Part shown: positions 13,493 through 18,760 of the stretch, piece by piece | Position numbering within the stretch: position 1 is the stretch's first letter | Layout of the letters: each line of letters begins with the position of its first letter | From: an uncultured Eubacteriales bacterium | GTDB taxonomy: Bacteria > Bacillota > Clostridia > Oscillospirales > Acutalibacteraceae | Reading direction: 5' to 3' | Length of the DNA: 18,760 nt | Assembly (NCBI GenBank): GCA_910580045.1 | Contig: CAJTXF010000020.1 | Span: forward strand, 18,158 to 36,917 | Program-made: the position numbers and the translations under genes | Notes under the pieces: generated by a model | What the model was told of the DNA's origin: nothing | Databases searched by the model: none | What the model saw: the letters and a program-made list of their open reading frames with translations, nothing else

Positions 13493-13521
13493 ATTGTATC
13501 AGAGTTTCGGCACAGAATCAA
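13493..13521 (-). promoter_or_regulatory. Sigma-A promoter of phosphohexomutase-mnmA
   Basis: On the minus strand, TTGATT (13516-13521) is followed after 17 bases by TACAAT (13493-13498). Both boxes and the spacing are identical to the rpiR promoter at 8685-8713. It is divergent from the yihY promoter, 34 bases away. Confidence 0.75.
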
Positions 13522-13555
13522 TGGGTTTGCAAAAGAGTTTTCCTCGCGCCCGCGC

Positions 13556-13584
13556 TGGACTTTATCCCTGTCCTATGATATAAT
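13556..13584 (+). promoter_or_regulatory. Extended -10 promoter of yihY-nudix-rimO-pgsA
   Basis: TATAAT (13579-13584) is preceded by TGA (extended -10) and, after a 17-base spacer, by TGGACT (13556-13561, 4 of 6 consensus). The leader is about 40 bases, with AAAGGAGG at 13615-13622 before the ATG at 13630. Confidence 0.75.
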
Positions 13585-13629
13585 TACCGCATAATAAGCT
13601 GCGGTTTCCCCGCGAAAGGAGGCTTCCCT

Positions 13630-14532
13630 ATGTGGACGTTCCTGAAAAAACACACCCTCTGGTTCATGGACCGGGTCACCCAGGACCGTCTGGACTCTGC
13701 CGCGGCCCACGGCGCCTTCTTCTTGATGACCTCCTTTCTGCCCTTCCTGGCTTTTCTCCTGACCCTAATGCAGCGCATCCACTTCTCCTCGGGCCTGACT
13801 ATGATAGAGGCCGCGCTGGAGCTTCTGCCCCCCTCTATCTCCCTGGCCCTGGATGAGGTGATTCCCAGCCCTATTGTGGCCTCCGGGGTGCTGCCTGTGG
13901 CTGTGATTGCCGCCATCTGGTCCTCCTCTATGGGCATGGTTGCCATTATCAAGGGCCTGGACCATATCTATGAGGCCGATACCCCCAGGAACTACATTAT
14001 GCTCCGGGTGATGGCTGTGGTGTATGTGATTATGCTGGCAGTGGTGCTGATTGCCGCTGCTCTGCTGCTGGTGTTCGGCTCTACCATCTACCGGTTTTTG
14101 CAGGAGCGGTGGCCCACCTTGGCAGCGCTGCTGATTCATTTCAAGTCCCTGGTGGGCTTTGTGATGCTGTTCCTGTTCTTCACTTTGCTGTATACCTTTG
14201 TCCCCCGCCGCAGGGTGAAGCTCCGCCGCAACCTGGCAGGCGCGGCCTTTGGGGCCGGGGGCTGGGTGCTGTTCTCCTATTTCTTCTCCCTGTTCGTGGA
14301 AAACTTCTCCGACTTCTCCATCTACGGGAGCCTGGCCACGCTGGTGATTCTCATGTTCTGGCTGTTCTTCTGTATGTACATCCTGTTTTTAGGCGGCGAG
14401 GTGAGCATGTGGCTGGAAACCAGCGGCGTGGGCCAGGACTTGCAGGCCCTTCTCCGGGGCAAGCCGAAAAAGTATAAGATGCGCCGCGGCCCGGCCAAAA
14501 CTCAGGCCACGGTGGAAAAGGAGGAAAAGTAA
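13630..14532 (+). CDS. YihY/BrkB-family membrane protein
   Basis: An integral membrane protein of the YihY (BrkB-like) family, about 300 residues with six predicted membrane helices (about 28-47, 84-106, 125-150, 165-192, 203-225, 240-262). Family hallmarks are IWSSSMGMVAIIKGLD (95-110), LYTFVPRRR (after the fourth helix) and YGSLATLVILMFWLFFCMY in the last helix. The C terminus is a basic cytoplasmic tail. The function of the family is not settled; older annotation as ribonuclease BN is wrong. The ATG follows AAAGGAGG with seven bases of spacing. It is first in its operon, and its TAA overlaps the next ATG by one base. Confidence 0.92.
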   Translation: MWTFLKKHTLWFMDRVTQDRLDSAAAHGAFFLMTSFLPFLAFLLTLMQRIHFSSGLTMIEAALELLPPSISLALDEVIPSPIVASGVLPVAVIAAIWSSSMGMVAIIKGLDHIYEADTPRNYIMLRVMAVVYVIMLAVVLIAAALLLVFGSTIYRFLQERWPTLAALLIHFKSLVGFVMLFLFFTLLYTFVPRRRVKLRRNLAGAAFGAGGWVLFSYFFSLFVENFSDFSIYGSLATLVILMFWLFFCMYILFLGGEVSMWLETSGVGQDLQALLRGKPKKYKMRRGPAKTQATVEKEEK

Positions 14533-15596
14533 TGGAAATCTGGGATGTCTATGATAAAGACGGCGCACTGACAGGCCGCAGCACCTGCCGGGGAGAGGCC
14601 CTGGCCCCAGGGGACTTCCACCTGGCGGTGACAGTCACAGTGGTGAATTCCAAGGGGGAATTGCTCCTCACCCAGCGGAGCGGGAAGAAAACCCTCTGCC
14701 CCGGAAAATGGGAGTGCCCGGGAGGGGGCGTTCTGGCAGGAGAGACCAGCCGCCAGGGCGCTGTCCGAGAGCTTTTTGAGGAAACCGGCATCCGTGCTCT
14801 GCCAGAGGAGCTTGTCTACCTGGCCAGACGGCAGGGGCCGGACTGGTACATGGATGACTATGGTCTCCGGCGGGACCTTGACCTGGAGGAGCTTACCCTT
14901 CAGCCTGAGGAGACGGACAGGGCCCAGTGGATGCCCATCCCCCAGTGGGAGCAGAAGGCCCGGGCCGGGGAGCTGTTCGCCATTGGCTATGGGGAGGAAT
15001 ATTACGCCGCTGTGTACAGTCTGGCAGAGGCCCCGGCGGACAAGCCCTCTCCCGGAGAGCTGCTGGACATCTACGACCAGGTCGGGAACCTGACCGGCCG
15101 CAGCGTCCGCCGGGGGGAGCCTCTGGCCCCGGGGGAACTCTGTCTGGTATCGGCCATCACGATTTTTGACAGGCAGGGCCGCATTCTCTGCACCCTGCGC
15201 AGCCCGGAGAAAATCGGGGCCCCCAACACCTGGGAGAGCCCTGGGGGCAGCGTGCTGGCCGGAGAGACCAGCCGTCAGGGCGCAATCCGGGAGCTGCGGG
15301 AGGAGACAGGCATTGCCGTTCAGGAGGAGGAGCTCCGCTTTCTCCACCGGCGGCAGATAGGGGACAGCATTTTCATGGACGTATACGCCCTCTGCTGGGA
15401 GGGGGAGCCCAGTGCGCTGCGGCTCCAAAAGGGCGAGACAGCAGGCGCCCGCTGGTTCTCCCTGACAGATTGGGAGCGCCTGGCCCGGGAGCGGGTGATT
15501 CTGGCAGGGGACTATACGGATGAATTTTTCAGCGCAGTGGGCCGTCTGGCGGCCAGCGCGCAGATACATACACAGGAGGAATCAAAATGGCAGTGA
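14532..15596 (+). CDS. Tandem Nudix hydrolase (two complete Nudix domains)
   Basis: Nudix enzymes cleave nucleoside diphosphates linked to another group. This 354-residue protein is an internal duplication with a period of 174 residues. Domain 1 begins IWDVYDKDGALTGRS (3-17) and has its Nudix box at 65-87. Domain 2 begins LLDIYDQVGNLTGRS (177-191) and has its box at 239-261. Both boxes fit G-x5-E-x7-REUxEExGU with every catalytic glutamate present (E71, E80, E83, E84; E245, E254, E257, E258), so both sites look active. The leader before each box resembles YfcD and isopentenyl-diphosphate isomerase-like Nudix proteins; the substrate is unknown. The ATG overlaps the yihY stop by one base and follows AAGGAGG. 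The end overlaps rimO by ten bases. Confidence 0.9.
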   Translation: MEIWDVYDKDGALTGRSTCRGEALAPGDFHLAVTVTVVNSKGELLLTQRSGKKTLCPGKWECPGGGVLAGETSRQGAVRELFEETGIRALPEELVYLARRQGPDWYMDDYGLRRDLDLEELTLQPEETDRAQWMPIPQWEQKARAGELFAIGYGEEYYAAVYSLAEAPADKPSPGELLDIYDQVGNLTGRSVRRGEPLAPGELCLVSAITIFDRQGRILCTLRSPEKIGAPNTWESPGGSVLAGETSRQGAIRELREETGIAVQEEELRFLHRRQIGDSIFMDVYALCWEGEPSALRLQKGETAGARWFSLTDWERLARERVILAGDYTDEFFSAVGRLAASAQIHTQEESKWQ

Positions 15597-16915
15597 AAGT
15601 GGGAATGATAAGCCTGGGCTGTGCTAAAAACCAGGTGGACGGGGAAGTACTTATGGCCAGCCTGAAAGCGGCGGGCTTTGAGCTGGTGGACGATGTGGCC
15701 ATGGCAGACGTGGCCATTGTAAACACCTGTGGGTTTATTGAGAGCGCCCAGAGGGAGTCCATTGACGAAATTTTGGAGCTGAGCCTGCTGAAAGAGGAGG
15801 GCCGCATTCAAAAGCTGGTGGCCACCGGGTGCCTGGCAGAGCGTTATCAAAAAGAGATGCGCCGCCAGCTTCCAGAGCTGGACGGGGTGTTCGGCATTGG
15901 GGCCAACGGGGAGATTGCCAGCCTCATTCAGCAAATGCTGGACCAGGGCACAGCGGAGGCCTTCCCGGAGAAGGAGAAGCTGCCTATCTGCGGCCAGCGG
16001 GAGCTCTCCACGCCCAGCTGGTTTGCCTACTTAAAAATTGCCGAGGGCTGCGACAACCGCTGCACTTACTGCGCCATCCCCTCCATCCGGGGACATTACC
16101 GGAGCAGGCCCATGGAGGAAATCGAGGCCGAGGCCCGGGAACTGGCCGCCAACGGCGCCAAAGAGCTGGTGCTCATTGCCCAGGACACCACCCGCTATGG
16201 CATTGATTTGTATGGGGAGTACTCCCTGGCCAAGCTCCTTCGGCGGCTGGCGGGCATTGAGGGCCTTTCCTGGCTGCGGGTGCTGTACTGCTACCCGGAC
16301 GCCATTACCGACGAGCTGCTTGAGGTGATGGCCCAGGAGGAGAAGGTCGTTCCCTATATTGATTTGCCCCTGCAGCACTGCTCAGGCAAAGTGCTGCAGG
16401 CCATGAACCGGCGGGGGGACAGGGCCTCTCTGACAGCACTTATCCAAAAGATTCGGGAGAAGGTGCCTGGCGTCATCCTGCGCACCACCCTGATTACCGG
16501 GTTCCCCGGGGAGACAGAGGGGGACTTTACCGAGCTGGCCGAGTTCGTGAAGGAGATTGGCTTCGATAAGCTGGGCTGCTTCACCTACTCTCAGGAGGAG
16601 GGCACCCCTGCCGCCGCCCTGCCAGACCAGGTGGAGCAGGAGGAGAAGGAGCGCAGGGCGGAGATTATTGCCCAAATGCAGATGGACATCTCAGAGCGGA
16701 AGTGTGAGGCGTATGAGGGCAGAACGCTCCAGGTGCTGGTGGAGGGCTTTGACCGGTATGCCGAGTGCTGGTTCGGCCGCTCGTACATGGACGCGCCGGA
16801 CGTAGACGGGAAAATCTTCTTCACTGCCAAGGACAAGCGGCCTGTGCTGGGCCAGTTCGCCCAAGTGGAAATTGACGGCTGGATGGACGGGGACTTGACC
16901 GGGAACCTGGTCTAG
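15587..16915 (+). CDS. rimO: Ribosomal protein S12 methylthiotransferase RimO
   Basis: A radical SAM enzyme that adds a methylthio group to an aspartate of ribosomal protein S12. The 442-residue length is typical. The N-terminal domain holds the auxiliary cluster cysteines C12, C48 and C82, the radical SAM motif is CDNRCTYC (C155, C159, C162), and a C-terminal TRAM domain covers about 375-440. The VD motif in KNQVDGE and the SIRGHYRSRP segment distinguish RimO from the related tRNA enzyme MiaB. The start overlaps the Nudix stop by ten bases and follows AGGAGG. It is followed closely by pgsA, a common Firmicute order. Confidence 0.96.
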   Translation: MAVKVGMISLGCAKNQVDGEVLMASLKAAGFELVDDVAMADVAIVNTCGFIESAQRESIDEILELSLLKEEGRIQKLVATGCLAERYQKEMRRQLPELDGVFGIGANGEIASLIQQMLDQGTAEAFPEKEKLPICGQRELSTPSWFAYLKIAEGCDNRCTYCAIPSIRGHYRSRPMEEIEAEARELAANGAKELVLIAQDTTRYGIDLYGEYSLAKLLRRLAGIEGLSWLRVLYCYPDAITDELLEVMAQEEKVVPYIDLPLQHCSGKVLQAMNRRGDRASLTALIQKIREKVPGVILRTTLITGFPGETEGDFTELAEFVKEIGFDKLGCFTYSQEEGTPAAALPDQVEQEEKERRAEIIAQMQMDISERKCEAYEGRTLQVLVEGFDRYAECWFGRSYMDAPDVDGKIFFTAKDKRPVLGQFAQVEIDGWMDGDLTGNLV

Positions 16916-16928
16916 GAGGAAAATGGAT

Positions 16929-17504
16929 ATGAAGATGAATCTGCCCAATAAGCTGACCCTGCTGCGGGTGGCAATGGTGCCCGCCTTTATGGTGTTCGCG
17001 GCGCTGACCCGGTTCGGCACCGGAGAGTTCAGCCGGCTGTGGTGCGGGCTTGCGGGGGTACTGTTCGCCTTGGCCAGCCTGACGGATTTGCTGGACGGGA
17101 AAATTGCCCGGAAATACCATTTGGAGACTGATTTCGGCAAGTTCGCGGACCCCCTGGCAGACAAGATGCTGACCACCGCGGCCTTTATCTACATGATGAT
17201 GGACGGCGTCTGCAGCCCGGTGGTGCTGGCAGTGACCCTGTTCCGGGAGTTCGCGGTGGCGGGCATCCGGATGGTGGCCGCGGCAGGGAACAAGGTAATT
17301 GCGGCCAACATGTGGGGCAAGGTGAAGACCGTCTTACAAATGAGCTGCATTTTAGTCTATTACTTTGCGGCAGCGCTTCTGCCCCCAGACTGCACGTTTC
17401 TGATTTCCATGGCCACCCAGGCGCTGTGCTGGGCCGTGGCGGCAGTGACAGTGATTTCCGGCGTTATCTATATCAAGGATAATTTGGATGTAATCAAGGG
17501 GTAG
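16929..17504 (+). CDS. pgsA: CDP-diacylglycerol-glycerol-3-phosphate 3-phosphatidyltransferase
   Basis: A membrane enzyme that makes phosphatidylglycerophosphate, the first committed step to phosphatidylglycerol. The 191-residue protein carries the CDP-alcohol phosphotransferase motif D-x2-DG-x2-AR-x8-G-x3-D-x3-D (Asp53, Asp56, Gly57, Ala60, Arg61, Gly70, Asp74, Asp78) and several hydrophobic helices, ending KDNLDVIKG. Three in-frame ATGs lie at 16923, 16929 and 16935. AGGAGG ends at 16919, only three bases from the first, so the second (nine bases) is preferred. It lies 13 bases after rimO. In many Firmicutes cinA and recA follow; here an AraC regulator follows. No terminator is visible after it. 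Confidence 0.93.
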   Translation: MKMNLPNKLTLLRVAMVPAFMVFAALTRFGTGEFSRLWCGLAGVLFALASLTDLLDGKIARKYHLETDFGKFADPLADKMLTTAAFIYMMMDGVCSPVVLAVTLFREFAVAGIRMVAAAGNKVIAANMWGKVKTVLQMSCILVYYFAAALLPPDCTFLISMATQALCWAVAAVTVISGVIYIKDNLDVIKG

Positions 17505-17529
17505 AGCCCGAGGCTGCCAAAACCTGTCC

Positions 17530-17560
17530 AAATCCCGCAGGAACTGTGGCGAAATCCCGC
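17530..17560 (+). promoter_or_regulatory. Direct repeats resembling an AraC-type operator
   Basis: AAATCCCGC occurs at 17530-17538 and again at 17552-17560, start to start 22 bases. That is about two DNA turns and the spacing expected for the two half-sites of an AraC-family protein. The second copy covers the expected -35 position of the araC promoter. Assignment as the autoregulatory site of the adjacent gene is inferred. Confidence 0.5.
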
Positions 17561-17568
17561 TCGCTCTA

Positions 17569-17577
17569 TGATAAAAT
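17569..17577 (+). promoter_or_regulatory. Extended -10 promoter of the AraC-family gene
   Basis: TGATAAAAT (17569-17577) is an extended -10 element. The -35 position (about 17549-17554, GCGAAA) does not match consensus, as expected for an activator-dependent promoter. The core CTATGATAnAAT is shared with the yihY promoter. The leader is short, with AAAGGAGG at 17586-17593 before the ATG at 17601. Confidence 0.55.
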
Positions 17578-17600
17578 ATAGTCAGAAAGGAGGGATTGGT

Positions 17601-18467
17601 ATGGACTGGCTCAAGGGTATGAACGATGTGGCTGGTTACATTGAGAGCCATCTGAACCAGCGCCTCAGCTATAGAATCATGGCTGGCATGGTGGGGTGCT
17701 CTGTGTATGAGTTCTCCCGGATATTCTCCTTTATGACCGGGATGCCGGTCTCGGAGTACATCCGGCGCAGGCGGCTGTCTCAGGCGGCTCTTGATTTGCA
17801 GCAGCGCCAGGTGAAGGTGATTGACGCCGCCTTGCGGTACGGCTATGACTCCCCCACTGCCTTTGCCCGGGCTTTCCGGGAGCTCCACGGGGTCACCCCC
17901 AGCCAGGCGCGCAGGCCTGGGGTTATCCTGAAAACCTACCCGCCGCTCTCCTTTCAACTAACCATACAAGGAGTGAGCCCAATGGAATTCAGGATGGAGC
18001 ACACAGAGGAATTCAAAATCGTGGGCCTGGTGGACAGGGGAAACCCGGACTGTCAGGACTATATGGACAGCGAGCCTGTTCTTGGCCCACTGTGGCGGCG
18101 GTTCATGGAGGAGTACGATTCCAGGCTGTATGAAGAAGGACTGTACACCAGCCCATTCTGGCAGGTGGCGGCCTACAGCTATGAGCTGGATGGGAAGACT
18201 GCCATTGGCGCGGAGTATAAGGGAAAATGTCCCCAGGGAATGGAGCTCTGCACTGTGCCCGCAGCCCAGTGGGCGGTGTTCTCCTTCCCAGGGCCCACGG
18301 GGAACCCCCATGTTCCCAGGGCCTATGCCCGCATTCTTACCGAGTGGTTCCCCAAAAGCGGCTGCCATCGGGACGAGTCCGCGCCCAATCTGGAGGTCTT
18401 CCCTGGTGGGGACATAAACGCGCCGGACTACAGATGGGAAATCTGGATGCCTGTGAAAATGGGATAA
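17601..18467 (+). CDS. AraC-family regulator with GyrI-like effector domain
   Basis: A transcription regulator of 288 residues. The N-terminal AraC DNA-binding domain (about 8-106) has two helix-turn-helix motifs and the signature ALRYGYDSPTAFARAFRE (77-94) followed by HGVTPSQAR. The C-terminal domain (about 128-288) is a GyrI-like/AraC effector-binding fold that in relatives binds small hydrophobic or cationic compounds; it ends WEIWMPVK as many relatives do. The frame opens at 17568, but the ATG at 17601 is chosen because AAAGGAGG ends seven bases before it. A second ribosome binding site lies at the domain junction. The gene has its own promoter and ends directly at a strong terminator, so it is likely monocistronic. 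The ligand and target genes are unknown. Confidence 0.92.
   Translation: MDWLKGMNDVAGYIESHLNQRLSYRIMAGMVGCSVYEFSRIFSFMTGMPVSEYIRRRRLSQAALDLQQRQVKVIDAALRYGYDSPTAFARAFRELHGVTPSQARRPGVILKTYPPLSFQLTIQGVSPMEFRMEHTEEFKIVGLVDRGNPDCQDYMDSEPVLGPLWRRFMEEYDSRLYEEGLYTSPFWQVAAYSYELDGKTAIGAEYKGKCPQGMELCTVPAAQWAVFSFPGPTGNPHVPRAYARILTEWFPKSGCHRDESAPNLEVFPGGDINAPDYRWEIWMPVKMG
17968..17984 (+). promoter_or_regulatory. Internal Shine-Dalgarno and ATG at the AraC/GyrI junction
   Basis: AAGGAG (17968-17973) is followed eight bases later by an in-frame ATG at 17982 (Met128), exactly where the effector domain begins (MEFRMEHTEEF). Initiation here would give a free 161-residue GyrI-like domain. Spacing and sequence are as good as for normal genes in this window; use in the cell is inferred. 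Confidence 0.55.
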
Positions 18468-18504
18468 AACAAAGGACCGCCCTCACCAGGGCGGTCCTTT
18501 GTTT
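18467..18504. terminator. Bidirectional intrinsic terminator
   Basis: A perfect 17-bp stem (18467-18483 with 18488-18504) around a CACC loop lies between the convergent AraC gene and SLH gene. The GC-rich core AGGACCGCCCT is flanked by AAACAA and TTTGTTT, so each strand has a T-rich stretch on its 3' side. The stem begins at the last base of the AraC stop codon. Confidence 0.92.
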
Positions 18505-18509
18505 GCTGT

Positions 18510-18760
18510 TTATTTGTAGGTCTGGAAAAGGAAGGTGACAATTTCCTCCCGCTTACAGTTGTCTTTGGGCTTGAAGGTGCCCGCGCCCTTGCCGGAGCTG
18601 ACGCCGTTCTCAGCGGCCCAGGCAACGGCCTTGTTATAGTAGTCGGTGGGCTTCACGTCGCTGAAATTCTTGGAGCCGCTCACGGCAGGCTTTCCCTGGG
18701 CAGCATACAGGAAGGTCATAATCTGGCCCCGGGTCACATTGCCGGTGGGGTCGAAGGTGG
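18510..18760 (-). CDS. C-terminal part of an SLH-domain protein
   Basis: Only the last 82 complete codons are inside the window; the gene runs off the right edge. The visible part reads TFDPTGNVTRGQIMTFLYAA, the end of one S-layer homology repeat, then NFSDVKPTDYYNKAVAWAAE and a nearly complete final repeat ending KREEIVTFLFQTYK. SLH repeats bind secondary cell-wall polymers and anchor surface proteins. The protein stops directly after this repeat, so the SLH modules are C-terminal. The internal GTG and ATG codons are not starts, since the frame is open and conserved upstream. The main domain and function cannot be told from here. Confidence 0.9.
   Translation of the reverse strand, partial: TFDPTGNVTRGQIMTFLYAAQGKPAVSGSKNFSDVKPTDYYNKAVAWAAENGVSSGKGAGTFKPKDNCKREEIVTFLFQTYK

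Noticed and set aside
14502..15569. Minus-strand ORF of 355 codons that seems internally repeated
   Set aside because: It is the complement of the tandem Nudix gene. Its internal repetition mirrors the real duplication on the plus strand.
17568..17600. ATG at 17568 as the AraC start
   Set aside because: It lies within the -10 promoter region, upstream of the strong ribosome binding site that serves the ATG at 17601.
1..18760. Mobile element, prophage, defence system, tRNA or rRNA genes
   Set aside because: No transposase, integrase, phage, toxin-antitoxin, restriction or Cas protein and no tRNA- or rRNA-like sequence was found in any frame I read.

Overview
The window looks like chromosomal DNA of a GC-rich (by eye about 60%) anaerobic Firmicute of class Clostridia, most likely Oscillospirales (Ruminococcaceae/Oscillospiraceae-like). 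The evidence is the IspH-ribosomal protein S1 fusion, strong AAGGAGG-type ribosome binding sites, frequent TTG/GTG starts, a fused SecDF, the gene order rpiR - HI0933 flavoprotein - cmk - plsC - ispH/S1, and an SLH-domain protein at the right edge. It is mostly a housekeeping region. I see no transposase, tRNA, rRNA, CRISPR array or phage gene.

Layout. 1-299: poorly explained edge region with a 13-bp inverted repeat and a possible reverse ORF running off the edge. 300-8713 (minus strand): a sigma-A promoter at 8685-8713 drives an rpiR-type regulator, an HI0933/BaiN-like flavoprotein (apparently starting at CTG), a 54-residue membrane-anchored protein, cmk, plsC and the IspH-S1 fusion. A fused secDF follows, with its own candidate promoter. 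8750-8894: a long imperfect palindrome that contains the stop codon of the next gene, a YfcE-type phosphodiesterase (8891-9361, minus). 9540-10809 (plus): three small uncharacterised helical or low-complexity proteins. 10789-13442 (minus): mnmA and a phosphohexomutase, overlapping by ATGA, expressed from a clear promoter whose transcript should begin with a 12-bp hairpin. 13556-17504 (plus): one tightly packed operon of yihY, a tandem Nudix hydrolase, rimO and pgsA. 17530-18467 (plus): an AraC regulator with a GyrI-like effector domain behind an extended -10 promoter and direct repeats resembling an operator. 18467-18504 is a strong bidirectional terminator, followed by the C-terminal end of an SLH protein on the minus strand.

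How the genes fit together. Many serve the cell envelope and translation: SecDF (export), PlsC and PgsA (phospholipids), IspH (isoprenoids), phosphohexomutase (sugar phosphates), MnmA and RimO (tRNA and ribosome modification), S1 and Cmk (translation and CTP supply). The most interesting signals are not a new gene system. They are two internal Shine-Dalgarno/ATG sites lying exactly at protein domain junctions (IspH|S1 and AraC|GyrI), a family of AGAGTCTGTTTG-containing palindromes, a CTG-started flavoprotein, and the unnamed three-gene cluster at 9540-10809.
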